DNA of 41,270 bases from an uncultured Clostridia bacterium (GCA_947629695.1 CANREQ010000004.1:1-41270); one strand, 5' to 3'; numbered from the stretch's first letter, positions 22,599 through 32,329 are shown. Notes: a model not told the origin generated them from the sequence alone. Made by a program: numbers and translations.

Positions 22599-24028
22599 CG
22601 TTTATTTTTCAACCTCACTTTGTTCGGGCTCTTGAGCGCTTTGGGGCGGGTTTTGAGCGCGCCCGTATCGTATTTATATATCGCGTCGCGCATGTCCTTT
22701 GCGATCACCGGCGCATAGGGAGACAACAGGGGCACGCCGTAAGATTGTTCGGTGACAAGATAGCTCATAATAAACGCTATCGCAAGAATTACGCCGAACG
22801 CGCCCACGGAGCCGGCGATTATCAGAAACATCAGCCTTAAGGTCGCGCTTGTTTCCACCAGATCGGGCACGGTATACAGGCAGATAGCCGAAAAGGCTAT
22901 TATGATTACGGCCGGGGTGGAAATAATCCCCGCTTTGACCGCCGTATCGCCGAGCACGAGCGCGCCTACAACCGACAGCGCGAGCCCAACGTACTTCGGC
23001 ATTCTTATGGAAGCCTCGTTCAAAACTTCCAGGACGAACAGCGCGAAAAATATCTCCACGCTCGGAGAAAGCGGTATGCCCGCGACGGAGCTGGCTATTT
23101 TGAAGAGCAGTTTGGCGGGTATCAGCTGGATTTTAAACAGCTGTGCGCACACGTAAAAGGCGGGCAGAAGTATGCCGAGGAGCACCGCGGCAAAGCGCAG
23201 GACGCGCAAGATCGTGGCGCGGTAGCTTACAGAATAGTAATCCTCCGCCGTCTGGAAATCCTCCACCAGCATATACGGCACGGTTATGGCTATGGGGGAG
23301 CCGTCGCAAATCAGCCCCACCCTGCCCTCGCACAGTTTCGCACAGAAAATATCCGGCTTTTCGCATGTGGCGTTGCGCTTGAACAGCGAGCGCGGCCGCT
23401 GGGAAATAAAACCCGCCGCATAGGAAGAATCGGCGAGAATGTCTATCTCGTTTGCTTTAAGCTGTTTTTCGATCTTTTCGGGAAGTCCCTTTTTGCAAAT
23501 GCCCTCAAGATAACAAATTGCGACCGCCGTGCGGCTCTGCTTGCCGCAAGTTATCGTCTTGACCTGCAAAGCGGGGCTCTTGACGCGCTTTCTCACGAGG
23601 CCGAGGTTGACCTTTATATCCTCCGTAAAGCCCTCGCGCGGGCCCTTGACGGTGACCTGCGTGGGCGGCTCCGCCACGGCCCTTCCCGGCGGGCTCTTGA
23701 CCCCGAGGATGAACACCTCCTCCGCGCCCTCCGCAAACAGGGCCGCGTCGCCGTCGGATATGCGCTCTATGACGTCGGCAAAATCCTTGCCGTCCTTGAG
23801 CTCTGGCGCGGCCAAAAGCTTTTTGATGCGGTCCGCGCCGTCCTCCGCCTTCACCTCGCGCAAAGGTTTTACGATGAGCTCCCCTATCATATTCTTATCC
23901 ACTATCCCGTCGGTGTACACGCAGGCGAAATTCCTGCCCGAAAGGGAGGAAAAGCGGAACACGAGGATATCTTCCGACGTGAGCTCCCCCTTGACGCGCG
24001 CTATTTTTTCTTCAAGCGAATTATTCAT
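22595..24028 (-). CDS. gerAA: GerAA-family spore germination protein
   Basis: YLEGICKKGLPEKIEKQLKANEIDILADSSYAAGFI, RPRSLFKRNATCEKPDIFCAKLCEGRVGLICDGSPIAITVPYMLVEDFQTAEDYY, C-terminal TM block. Confidence 0.93.
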   Translation of the reverse strand: MNNSLEEKIARVKGELTSEDILVFRFSSLSGRNFACVYTDGIVDKNMIGELIVKPLREVKAEDGADRIKKLLAAPELKDGKDFADVIERISDGDAALFAEGAEEVFILGVKSPPGRAVAEPPTQVTVKGPREGFTEDIKVNLGLVRKRVKSPALQVKTITCGKQSRTAVAICYLEGICKKGLPEKIEKQLKANEIDILADSSYAAGFISQRPRSLFKRNATCEKPDIFCAKLCEGRVGLICDGSPIAITVPYMLVEDFQTAEDYYSVSYRATILRVLRFAAVLLGILLPAFYVCAQLFKIQLIPAKLLFKIASSVAGIPLSPSVEIFFALFVLEVLNEASIRMPKYVGLALSVVGALVLGDTAVKAGIISTPAVIIIAFSAICLYTVPDLVETSATLRLMFLIIAGSVGAFGVILAIAFIMSYLVTEQSYGVPLLSPYAPVIAKDMRDAIYKYDTGALKTRPKALKSPNKVRLKNKR

Positions 24029-24035
24029 ACGCAAT

Positions 24036-24065
24036 TATTATGGGAAAAACTTTTTTTATAATACA
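24036..24065 (-). promoter_or_regulatory. Candidate forespore (SigG/SigF-like) promoter of gerAA: TGTATT-N17-CATAATA
   Basis: Minus-strand TGTATT (24065-24060), 17-nt spacer, CATAATA (24042-24036), 7 nt before the ATG. Confidence 0.5.
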
Positions 24066-24112
24066 CACGCCCGCCCATGAACCGGGATATGGGGTTGAGG
24101 GGCGCGCGGCTG

Positions 24113-24142
24113 TTGACTTTTTACGGCGGGTTATGATAAAAT
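24113..24142 (+). promoter_or_regulatory. Promoter TTGACT-N18-TAAAAT for the DNA glycosylase operon
   Basis: TTGACT 24113-24118, TAAAAT 24137-24142, AGAGGT SD before ATG 24166. Confidence 0.7.
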
Positions 24143-24165
24143 ACAGCCTGTAAAGAGGTAAAAAA

Positions 24166-24990
24166 ATGCAAAAGACGGATTACGACGCGCGCTATTTCAA
24201 TCCCGAACACGTTTTGGAATGCGGCCAGATTTTCAGATACGAAAGATACGGGCGGGGTTACAAGGTATTCTCCCGCGATATGGCCTGCTACGTCTACACC
24301 GACGGCGCGCGCACGGTCGTAGAGAGCGACTACCCCGACTATTTTTACAACTTTTTCGACTTGGCGCGCGACTACGGGGAAATAATAAAGAAGATGAACT
24401 CCTTCGGCTTTCCCCTCCTCGACAGGGCGTGCGAAAGGGCGAAAGGCCTGCGCCTTTTGAACCAGGATAAAGAGGAAATGCTGTTTTCCTTCATCATCTC
24501 ACAGAACAACAATATTCCACGCATAAAGTGCATTATCTCCCGCATATGTGGGGGTCTGGGCGAAAAACGGGAGTTTATGGGGGAGAGCTATCACGCCTTT
24601 CCCACGGCCTCCCGCCTCGCCTCGGTCACGGCGGAATTTTACCGCGCGGCGGGTGCGGGATACAGGGATGTGTTTTTGGCAGAGACCGCAAAGCGGGTCG
24701 CGGCGGAAGGGCTTTCCCGCCTGGACGGCCTCGGCGCAAAGGAGCTTAAAAAGGAGCTTTTGACTTACAAGGGCGTGGGCCCGAAAGTCGCCGATTGCGT
24801 ATGTCTTTTCGGATTCGGCAAGGCGGCTTCCTTCCCCGTCGATACGTGGGTGGAGAAGATATATTTCGAGGATTTCGGCGGAAAAGAAAAGAGCCGTTTG
24901 AAAATAAACGACTACTTCACCTCGCTGTTCGGGGAATACTCCGGCTACGCGCAACAGTATTTATTTTACGGAAAACGGGCAAACTTATAG
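24166..24990 (+). CDS. 8-oxoguanine DNA glycosylase-like HhH-GPD protein (OGG family)
   Basis: ECGQIFRYE, SQNNNIPRIKCIISRICGGLG, HhH LLTYKGVGPKVADCVCLFGFGKAASFPVDTWVEKIY with catalytic Lys/Asp. Confidence 0.92.
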   Translation: MQKTDYDARYFNPEHVLECGQIFRYERYGRGYKVFSRDMACYVYTDGARTVVESDYPDYFYNFFDLARDYGEIIKKMNSFGFPLLDRACERAKGLRLLNQDKEEMLFSFIISQNNNIPRIKCIISRICGGLGEKREFMGESYHAFPTASRLASVTAEFYRAAGAGYRDVFLAETAKRVAAEGLSRLDGLGAKELKKELLTYKGVGPKVADCVCLFGFGKAASFPVDTWVEKIYFEDFGGKEKSRLKINDYFTSLFGEYSGYAQQYLFYGKRANL

Positions 24991-24991
24991 T

Positions 24992-25666
24992 ATGCCCGAT
25001 TATTTTTCGCACTCGGTTTGCGCAGAAAAGATATACGAGAAAATGGATAAACCCCACCGCGCCGCGATAAGCGAGCATGATTTGTACCGCCTCGGCGCGC
25101 AGGGCGGGGACGTGTTTTTCGCGTATAAGCTGAGCGCGCAGAAGGACAACCTCGGCAGGCGCATGCACGCGATGAATGTGCAAGAGCTGTTCGACATCCT
25201 CTTGGGCGGCAACTTGAGCTACGCGGCGGGTTTTGCCACGCACTACGCGCTGGACAGCGCCCTTCATCCCGCCATTTACGCCTTTGAAAACTCCACGCGC
25301 TCTCCCTTTTCGCACCTCAATTTCGAAAAGGATTTAGGGCTCTATATAAGCAGGAAGTACGCGACTCCGCGCAAGATCATGCCGCGGGAGAGGGTGCTTG
25401 CCGCCACTTTCCCCATATACGACAGCGTAAAGGGCGTGGAGCCGCTAATTACCGTTACGGGCGTGGAAAGGTGCTTAAAGCGCCATTTCGCATACACGCG
25501 CACCGTCTATAAGACAAAGCGTTCCGATTATAAATTCGGCTACGATTATTCCGCGCTTTCGGGCGCGGTGGACGACGCGGTGGCGTTCGGCGCGGAATGT
25601 GCGTGCTCGGTGCTCGACGGCAAGGTTGACGAAAAGCTGTTCTCCCTCTCGTTTTTGGAAAAGTGA
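24992..25666 (+). CDS. Zinc-dependent phospholipase C-like protein
   Basis: MPDYFSHSVCAEKIYEKM, GAQGGDVFF, AAGFATHYALDSALHPAIY: His-rich pattern of the Zn-dependent PLC fold. Confidence 0.8.
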   Translation: MPDYFSHSVCAEKIYEKMDKPHRAAISEHDLYRLGAQGGDVFFAYKLSAQKDNLGRRMHAMNVQELFDILLGGNLSYAAGFATHYALDSALHPAIYAFENSTRSPFSHLNFEKDLGLYISRKYATPRKIMPRERVLAATFPIYDSVKGVEPLITVTGVERCLKRHFAYTRTVYKTKRSDYKFGYDYSALSGAVDDAVAFGAECACSVLDGKVDEKLFSLSFLEK

Positions 25667-26466
25667 GAAAAGACCCTGTCGTAAATGCCGTGTGACGCGG
25701 CCTGCGCGTATAACTCGTCCTGCGTTATCTCGTCCGCGATGCTCCCGTTATCGTACAATTGCAATACGAGATAGCGCTTGTCGTCGAGCTTTTTTATGGC
25801 GTCCTTGTACGTCAAAGAGCCGTCGCACAGCACGTACTTAACTTCCAACCCTCGCTTTAATTTGTTCCCCGCAGAGAAGTTTATTCTGACTGCCGCGGGG
25901 GATTTTTCTATTGCCGAGCACAGCAAAAACAGCGCGAATACGAGCGCGGTCGGGTTGTATCCGTATGCGAAAAAGAGGGCGATAAACACCCCGGCCGTAA
26001 CGCATGATATCGCGCGCAGAATGATTTGCGCAACCCTGCCGCCGAACATGCGGGACAAAAGACAGCGCGCCACGCGCCCGCCGTCGAGGGGATACGCGGG
26101 CAAAATATTGACGGCCAGCATAGTAAGATTCGCGCCCATGAGGGTGTCCGTATAGGCGTAACTTTCGGGGAAAAACCACCAAAGGCCTGCTATCGTCACG
26201 CAAAAGGCGAGATTTACCGCGGGCCCGGCGAGGGCGAGTTTGACCTCGTCGCCCGTCTTTATCCCCTCTATATCGCAGACGGCGGACGCGCCGTAGGGCA
26301 TTATGCGCACGCGCTCGCACTTATATCCCAACCTTTCCGCGCAAAAAATATGGCCGCACTCGTGTAGAAGCGCGGTCATAACGAATATAAGCGTCAACGG
26401 TAGGCCGCCGAAAAACGCACAGAATATTATTACCCCGAAAAAGAGCGGATGTACGGAAATTTTCAC
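25546..26466 (-). CDS. spoIVFB: Site-2-type (M50) metalloprotease, SpoIVFB-like
   Basis: ALLHECGHIFCAERLG (HExxH) and NILPAYPLDGGRVARCLL; multi-TM; paired with an SpoIVFA-like gene. Confidence 0.88.
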   Translation of the reverse strand: MKISVHPLFFGVIIFCAFFGGLPLTLIFVMTALLHECGHIFCAERLGYKCERVRIMPYGASAVCDIEGIKTGDEVKLALAGPAVNLAFCVTIAGLWWFFPESYAYTDTLMGANLTMLAVNILPAYPLDGGRVARCLLSRMFGGRVAQIILRAISCVTAGVFIALFFAYGYNPTALVFALFLLCSAIEKSPAAVRINFSAGNKLKRGLEVKYVLCDGSLTYKDAIKKLDDKRYLVLQLYDNGSIADEITQDELYAQAASHGIYDRVFSHFSKNERENSFSSTLPSSTEHAHSAPNATASSTAPESAE

Positions 26467-27185
26467 GTGTTCCAGACGGGTGACAATCCCGAAAGCGTGT
26501 AGTCGGTTATGCGTGTTTCGCCGTCGTACATACTCACTTTCACCTCGCTGTTGCCCTCGGAATAGGCAAACGGCAGGGTCGCGCGCACGTCCTCACCCTC
26601 GCCCACATAGACGGTATCGAGGCCGCTGAATACGCTTGTAAAGGTGGAAGTATGCGCGATTTTTACGGTGTAAAGGCCGTTTTCGCGCACGACGGACGCA
26701 ACGGACCCGTCGCAGATGGGATAGATGCTCGTCTTGTCGGTGAAGTGCAACACGCCGTCGCTGCTGACCGCCATTTCCGCGTCCGAATCGGATGAGACTA
26801 CGGGGGACAGAGCGAGCTCGTTATAGCTTGCCTCCTTTTCCTTTACGGCGGTGAGGTTGCCCATAAACGCGTTTATCACGGTATTGGGCACGAAGATATT
26901 CGTTAGGAATATGCCCGCCGCGATGAGGCACGCCGCCACGGCTTCAGCCATTATTATCTTGCCGCCGGACTCCTCCTTTTTGGCCGCGGGATAGGTTGAA
27001 TACCCGCCCAGATCCTCGGGTGAGACAAATGTGTCGCCCACCCGCCCGTTTACGCTTTCCACCACCATGTCCTTAATATCGGACGGGGCCTTGGACTTCT
27101 TCTTGAAAAACGACTTCTTTTTGACGACGTTCACCGTGCTTACCGGTATTTCAAGCATCTGTGCGTAATCCAACTGTTCGTTCAT
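26463..27185 (-). CDS. spoIVFA: SpoIVFA-like membrane protein with degenerate LytM/M23 domain
   Basis: Single TM; C-terminal VKIAHTSTFTSVFSGLDTVYVGEGEDVRA resembles M23 without the catalytic HxH; overlaps the spoIVFB start. Confidence 0.78.
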   Translation of the reverse strand: MNEQLDYAQMLEIPVSTVNVVKKKSFFKKKSKAPSDIKDMVVESVNGRVGDTFVSPEDLGGYSTYPAAKKEESGGKIIMAEAVAACLIAAGIFLTNIFVPNTVINAFMGNLTAVKEKEASYNELALSPVVSSDSDAEMAVSSDGVLHFTDKTSIYPICDGSVASVVRENGLYTVKIAHTSTFTSVFSGLDTVYVGEGEDVRATLPFAYSEGNSEVKVSMYDGETRITDYTLSGLSPVWNT

Positions 27186-27241
27186 AATTGCGTGCTCCTT
27201 GCGTTTTGATTTACACCTTATAATACGCGCAAGGGGCGGCT

Positions 27242-28081
27242 TTAAGAACGTCCGTTACAATATTTTTTCATAATATGCGAAAGGCGGGCAAATTGTTCGG
27301 GCGTTAGCGTTTCGCCGCGCGCGCCCTCTGCCGCCCCGCACAGAAAAAGCGCCTCTTTTGCCTGCTCCCTTGTGAGGGAAAAGGAGTTTACGAGGTTATT
27401 TTCCATAGTCTTTCTGCGGGAGCCGAAAGCCGCCTGCACCACCCTTTTGTACATGGCAATATCCTCCACGTCGAGGCGCTTGCCGCACAGATCTATGCGC
27501 ACCACGGCGCTGTCAACGTTGGGGGCGGGGGTGAAATTCTCCCTGCCCACGCGCTCGGTTATGCGGCATACACCGCGCAGGGCTATGGCCGCAGTTATCG
27601 CGCCGTAATCGGGCGTGTTTGCCTCCGCGCACAGGCGGCGGGCGACTTCCTCCTGCACCATGACGGTAAGACTAACGCACTTTGCGGAGTTTTCCACGAA
27701 CTTCATTATCAGCGGGGTGGTTATATAATAGGGAAGATTTGCAACCACCTTGTAACTTTTCAGCCCCTTCTCCATCTCGTCTATGCGCACGCGCATGAAA
27801 TCCTTGAAGATGATCTCAGCGTTTTCCACGCCGGCAAGCGTGCCCGCAAGTATGGGCTTTAAAGAGCTGTCTATTTCATACCCTATCACGTAAGAAGCGC
27901 GCTTTGCTATCTCCCGCGTGAGGGTGCCCGCGCCGCAACCTATCTCGACCACCGTATCATCGCCCGACACGTCCGCCGACTGCACAATGCGCGCGAGCAA
28001 CTTTTCGTCGTATATAAAATTTTGCCCGTACTTCTTCTTGTACGCGAAGCCCTTTAAACGGGCGGGGAAGTTTTTATCCAT
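27242..28081 (-). CDS. rsmA: 16S rRNA (adenine1518/1519-N6)-dimethyltransferase
   Basis: KKKYGQNFIYDEKLLARIV, VVEIGCGAGTLTREIAKRA, VVANLPYYITTPLI. Start placed at MDKNFPARLKGF. Confidence 0.95.
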   Translation of the reverse strand: MDKNFPARLKGFAYKKKYGQNFIYDEKLLARIVQSADVSGDDTVVEIGCGAGTLTREIAKRASYVIGYEIDSSLKPILAGTLAGVENAEIIFKDFMRVRIDEMEKGLKSYKVVANLPYYITTPLIMKFVENSAKCVSLTVMVQEEVARRLCAEANTPDYGAITAAIALRGVCRITERVGRENFTPAPNVDSAVVRIDLCGKRLDVEDIAMYKRVVQAAFGSRRKTMENNLVNSFSLTREQAKEALFLCGAAEGARGETLTPEQFARLSHIMKKYCNGRS

Positions 28082-28215
28082 ATTTTCCTCTACTGCCTTA
28101 ATTTGGCTATCTTCAAAAGGCATTTTATGTCCGCATTTGCACAACTTAATTTTACGGGCATTGCCTAAAACTTATACGGAAGATGAAGCAAATTATTGCT
28201 CCGGCTTTTTGACTT

Positions 28216-28992
28216 TCAGCCGAGTTTTTTGAACAGAGCGTGCGCGTTTTCCCAAATCCTGTCCGCCGTTTGGGATAGATTTTCCCCGCGCAGGGCAGCC
28301 ATGTTCTCCACGATTTCGGGAATGGAAAGGGGCGTGTTGGGGAATGTGCCGTATGCGCTTGCGGGAGGCATATACGGGCTGTCCGTTTCGGAAAGCAACC
28401 TGTCCGCGGGCAGGGCGGATATCGTCCTTTTCGCCTTTTTGTTGCCCTTCCACGTAGACGCGCCGCCGAAGGAAAAATACATGCCGAGCGCGGAGAAATC
28501 CGCCGCAACTTCGGCAGAATGGGAATAGCAGTGCATGAGCGCACCATAGCGCAGTTTTTCGCTGTTTTCCCCGAGTATTTCCAGCATATCCGCGGCGCAA
28601 TCGCGGGAGTGTATCTCCACCGGAAGATGAAGTTTTTCCGCCAATTCCAGCTGGCGCAGGAACACTTCCCTCTGCAATTTCTTGTCCGTGTCGGGGTAGT
28701 GATAATCGAGGCCTATCTCCCCCACGGCTACGCATTTGGGGTGCATGCAAAGCCGTTCTATTTCCTCCAGATCGCCCTCTTTGTACCCGGAAAGCTCGGT
28801 GGGATGAAATCCAGCGGCAAAGTACACGCCTTCGAATTTTTCTGCGCAGGAAAGCGCAAAGCGCGACGAGGGAATATCGAAGCCGACCGCGATGAGGCGG
28901 GTTACCCCTGAATCCGCGCAAGCGGAGACAAGGGCGGATAAGTCGCCGTAAGTTTCGCCGTCGAGGTGGCAATGTACGTCTATATAATTCAT
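28216..28992 (-). CDS. tatD: TatD family metal-dependent hydrolase
   Basis: MNYIDVHCHLDGETYGD, AVGEIGLDYHY, PVEIHSRDCAADMLEIL, LLSETDSPYM. ATGA-type overlap with metG. Confidence 0.93.
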   Translation of the reverse strand: MNYIDVHCHLDGETYGDLSALVSACADSGVTRLIAVGFDIPSSRFALSCAEKFEGVYFAAGFHPTELSGYKEGDLEEIERLCMHPKCVAVGEIGLDYHYPDTDKKLQREVFLRQLELAEKLHLPVEIHSRDCAADMLEILGENSEKLRYGALMHCYSHSAEVAADFSALGMYFSFGGASTWKGNKKAKRTISALPADRLLSETDSPYMPPASAYGTFPNTPLSIPEIVENMAALRGENLSQTADRIWENAHALFKKLG

Positions 28993-31040
28993 GAAAGGGG
29001 GCTTCCGTCGGGCACGTCTTTTTCGGGGGAGACTAAAGAGAGAGTTCCGTCGGGCGCTTCTGCGCACACTATCATGCCCTCGGAGATAAACCCTTTCATC
29101 TCGCGCGGGGGCAGGTTGGTGACGACTATCACCTTTTTGCCCACCATCTCCTCCGCCGTGTACTGCTTGCCTATGCCGCTCAAGACGGATATGGTTCTAT
29201 CGCCCACCTTTATGGTTTCGTGCAAAAGCTTGCTCTTTTTTACCGCCTCGCACGCGGTAACGAGGCCCACCTGCATTTTGACCTTCGCAAAATCGTCTAT
29301 GGTTATCATATCTTCTCCCTCTTCATTCACCTTTTCGCCTTGGTTTTCATCCTCGTTTTGGGCGGGCGCTGAAAGATTTTCCCCATCCTTTTTGCCGCTT
29401 TCGGCCATCTGAGCCGCGGCGATAGCCTCTATCGCGGGCACGATGTCGGCGTGATTTAACCGTGCAAATAAAATTTCGGGCTCTCCCGTCACAGTAAAGC
29501 TTTGGCTCGCCCCGAACGCTGAAAGGTCTTCGTAACTTCTCTCTTCCGCGCCTATCTCGCGCAGTATCTTTTGCGCGGACGATGGCATGAAGGGCCGCAA
29601 AAGGTGCGCGCCTATGCACACGGCCTCGAGCAGGTTATATAAAACCGTCTCTAACCTGCGCGCGTCTTTTTGGTCTTTGGCGAGTATCCAAGGGCAGGTT
29701 TCGTCGATGTATTTATTCGCCCTGCGGAAGAGGGCAAACAGCTCGTCCAAGGCGTCGCTTATGCGGTATTCGTCCATTCTTTCGCGCACTTTATCGCGCA
29801 CGGAAGAGGCGATCAAAGCCAGATCGTTGTCAAATTCGCCCTGCAATTCCCCCTTTGTCACCCTGCCGCCGAAGTACTTGTTTGTCATCGTGACGGTGCG
29901 CTTTACGAGGTTGCCGAGGGTGTTAGCAAGGTCGGAGTTGACCCTTTCGGTCATCAGCTCCCACGTTATAACGCCGTCGGAAGAATAGGGCATTTCGTGC
30001 AAAACGAAGTATCTGACCGCGTCCACGCCGTAAATAGAGGCGAGGTCGTCTGCGTACATCACGTTGCCGCGCGACTTCGACATCTTGTCGCCGCCCTGCA
30101 ACAGCCAGGTGTGACCGAAAACGGTTTTGGGGAGGGGCTCCCCCAGCGACATCAAAAATATCGGCCAATAAATGGTGTGGAAGCGCATTATGTCCTTTCC
30201 GACGACGTGCACATCCGCCGGCCAATACTTTTTATAGCTTTCCGCGCTTCCCTCCGTCTTATATCCTATGCCCGTGATATAGTTGGTGAGCGCGTCCAGC
30301 CAAACGTATACTACATGGCCCTTATCGAAATTCACGGGAATACCCCATTTGAACGTTGTGCGGGAGACGCACAAATCCTGCAACTTGCATTTGAGCGAGC
30401 CGTCGCGCGCGGCCGAAAGTATCTCCGCGTCCGATTTGCCTATAAATTCGTCGGCGAGCAGGAAGTTGTTCATCATCTCCCTCTTTCTGGCGGCGGGCTG
30501 AATAAATTGCGGGTGGGTGAGGATATGCTCCACAAGGGCCGGCGCGTACTTGCCCATGGCGAAGAAATACGCCTCCTCTTTCGCGGGCTTGACCTCCCTG
30601 CCGCAGTCGGGGCATTTTCCGTCCTTAAGCTGTGCGGCCGTCCAGAAACTTTCGCAGGGGAGGCAATACATGCCCTCGTAGCAGGACTTGTATATATCCC
30701 CCTTTTTGTAAAATTTTTCGAACATGGCGGCGACTTGCTCTTCGTGATATGCGTCCGTGGTGCGTATGAATTTATCGTACGATACGTCCATCAGATCCCA
30801 TATGCGCTTTATCTCCGCCGAAACGTCGTCAACGAATTTGCGGGGAGTTACGCCGATTTCCCCGGCCTTGGTCTCCACCTTCTGGCCGTGCTCGTCCGTG
30901 CCCGTCTGATAGAAAACGTCGTAGCCTTCCATTCTCTTCTGCCGCGCTATCGCGTCGCATAAGATGACCTCGTAGGTGTTGCCGATATGGGGCTTGCCCG
31001 ATGTGTATGTGATTGCGGAAGTTATATAAAATTTTTCCAT
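28989..31040 (-). CDS. metG: Methionyl-tRNA synthetase with C-terminal tRNA-binding (EMAP/Trbp111-like) domain
   Basis: ITYTSGKPHIGNTYEVI (HIGH-like), KMSKSRGNV (KMSKS), CLPCESFW...CPDCGRE; C-terminal DFAKVKMQVGLVTACEAVKKSKLL. Confidence 0.97.
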   Translation of the reverse strand: MEKFYITSAITYTSGKPHIGNTYEVILCDAIARQKRMEGYDVFYQTGTDEHGQKVETKAGEIGVTPRKFVDDVSAEIKRIWDLMDVSYDKFIRTTDAYHEEQVAAMFEKFYKKGDIYKSCYEGMYCLPCESFWTAAQLKDGKCPDCGREVKPAKEEAYFFAMGKYAPALVEHILTHPQFIQPAARKREMMNNFLLADEFIGKSDAEILSAARDGSLKCKLQDLCVSRTTFKWGIPVNFDKGHVVYVWLDALTNYITGIGYKTEGSAESYKKYWPADVHVVGKDIMRFHTIYWPIFLMSLGEPLPKTVFGHTWLLQGGDKMSKSRGNVMYADDLASIYGVDAVRYFVLHEMPYSSDGVITWELMTERVNSDLANTLGNLVKRTVTMTNKYFGGRVTKGELQGEFDNDLALIASSVRDKVRERMDEYRISDALDELFALFRRANKYIDETCPWILAKDQKDARRLETVLYNLLEAVCIGAHLLRPFMPSSAQKILREIGAEERSYEDLSAFGASQSFTVTGEPEILFARLNHADIVPAIEAIAAAQMAESGKKDGENLSAPAQNEDENQGEKVNEEGEDMITIDDFAKVKMQVGLVTACEAVKKSKLLHETIKVGDRTISVLSGIGKQYTAEEMVGKKVIVVTNLPPREMKGFISEGMIVCAEAPDGTLSLVSPEKDVPDGSPLS

Positions 31041-31148
31041 GCCGCCGCTCCTTATTCTCTCTTTTTCGCCGTTTTATCTTACCACGTTTGCACAAAAAAG
31101 TAAATTGATTTGGTGAATAATAGCGCGCGCACGCGAATAAATTAGCAT

Positions 31149-31724
31149 ATGAATGTCATTTTTACGATTATTACGGCCCTGTCCGCGCTCATTATGTGCG
31201 TTTTCGAGCCGTCCGCCTTTTTGCCCGCGCTCCTCGGCGGCGCGAGAAAGGGGGTCGAGTGCTGCCTCACGCTCTTTTGCATTTACGCCGTATGGATGGG
31301 GCTGTCGCAAGTCGCCGAAGAGAGCGGATTGACAAAGCGCGTCGCCGCCATGCTCTCGCCCGCGTGCACGCGCTTTTTCCGCACGGGGGACAGCGAGGCG
31401 GTCGGGGCGATTTCCATGAATATAAGCTGTAATCTGTTGGGGATAGGCGGGGCGGCCACGCCGTTTGCGGTAAAGGCAATCGGGCGGCTGGAAGGGGAGA
31501 AAAACGAATACGCACAAAACCTGTTGTTTATAATCAACGCCACTTCCATACAGCTTATCCCCACCACCGTGATAGCTTTGCGGGCGGCCGAGGGGAGCGC
31601 GGCGGCGCACGATATAACCCTGCCCTCGCTCATTGCCACGGCGATATCCACGGGTCTCGCCGTAGCCGTTTATATTTTTTGCGAAAAAATCAAACATAGG
31701 CGGGCGAAAAAATGCGCTATGTGA
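31149..31724 (+). CDS. spmA: Spore maturation protein A
   Basis: Nucleoside-recognition (Gate) domain: GISMNISCNLLGIGGAATPFAVKAIGRLE-like; paired with spmB. Confidence 0.9.
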   Translation: MNVIFTIITALSALIMCVFEPSAFLPALLGGARKGVECCLTLFCIYAVWMGLSQVAEESGLTKRVAAMLSPACTRFFRTGDSEAVGAISMNISCNLLGIGGAATPFAVKAIGRLEGEKNEYAQNLLFIINATSIQLIPTTVIALRAAEGSAAAHDITLPSLIATAISTGLAVAVYIFCEKIKHRRAKKCAM

Positions 31725-32215
31725 TCCCCCTAATCTTCCTTTTGGTCATTTTGTACGCCGTCAAAAAGCGAGTGCGCGTGTATCCCGCGTTTACGCGCGG
31801 TGTGAAAAGCGCGGTGGATTTCACCCTCGGCTTGCTCCCGCTGATCGTGTGCGTGTTTATCATGTGCGAAATTTTCGAGGCCTCCCACCTATCCGATAAG
31901 ATCTCCGCCATGCTTTCTCCCCTCTTCGGTTTGCTGGGTATTCCGCCGCAACTTGCCAAGCTCGCGCTTATCAAGCCCTTTTCTGGAAGCGGGTCTTTGA
32001 GCATGCTCGGCTCGGTTATTAAAACTTACGGGGCGGACAGCTATATCGCGCGGTGCGCCTGCGTCATGTACGGCTCCAGCGAGACGGTGTTTTATATTTC
32101 CGCCGTGTACTTTTCGAAATGCGCGAACAAAAAGCGGCTTCTGCCTGTCGCGATTATCCTGTTATCTTCCTTGATTTCCGCCGCCGTCGCCTGCCTTTTG
32201 TGTAGGATTATGTAA
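31712..32215 (+). CDS. spmB: Spore maturation protein B
   Basis: LIKPFSGSGSLSMLGSVIKTYGADSYIARCACVMYGSSETVFYISAVYFSK; overlaps spmA by 13 nt. Confidence 0.9.
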   Translation: MRYVIPLIFLLVILYAVKKRVRVYPAFTRGVKSAVDFTLGLLPLIVCVFIMCEIFEASHLSDKISAMLSPLFGLLGIPPQLAKLALIKPFSGSGSLSMLGSVIKTYGADSYIARCACVMYGSSETVFYISAVYFSKCANKKRLLPVAIILLSSLISAAVACLLCRIM

Positions 32216-32329
32216 ATATTCACAAAATGATAACAATTATTAGCATTTTATACTTTATTTTGTAAAGTCTTTTCAAAAAATGTTTTCGATGAAAAATTTT
32301 AAAAATTTTTAAAAAATTTTTTTCTCCGC

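Noticed and set aside
29670-30962. 430-aa plus-strand ORF
   Set aside because: Fully antisense to metG, with no recognisable domain; an artefact of GC-biased third positions.
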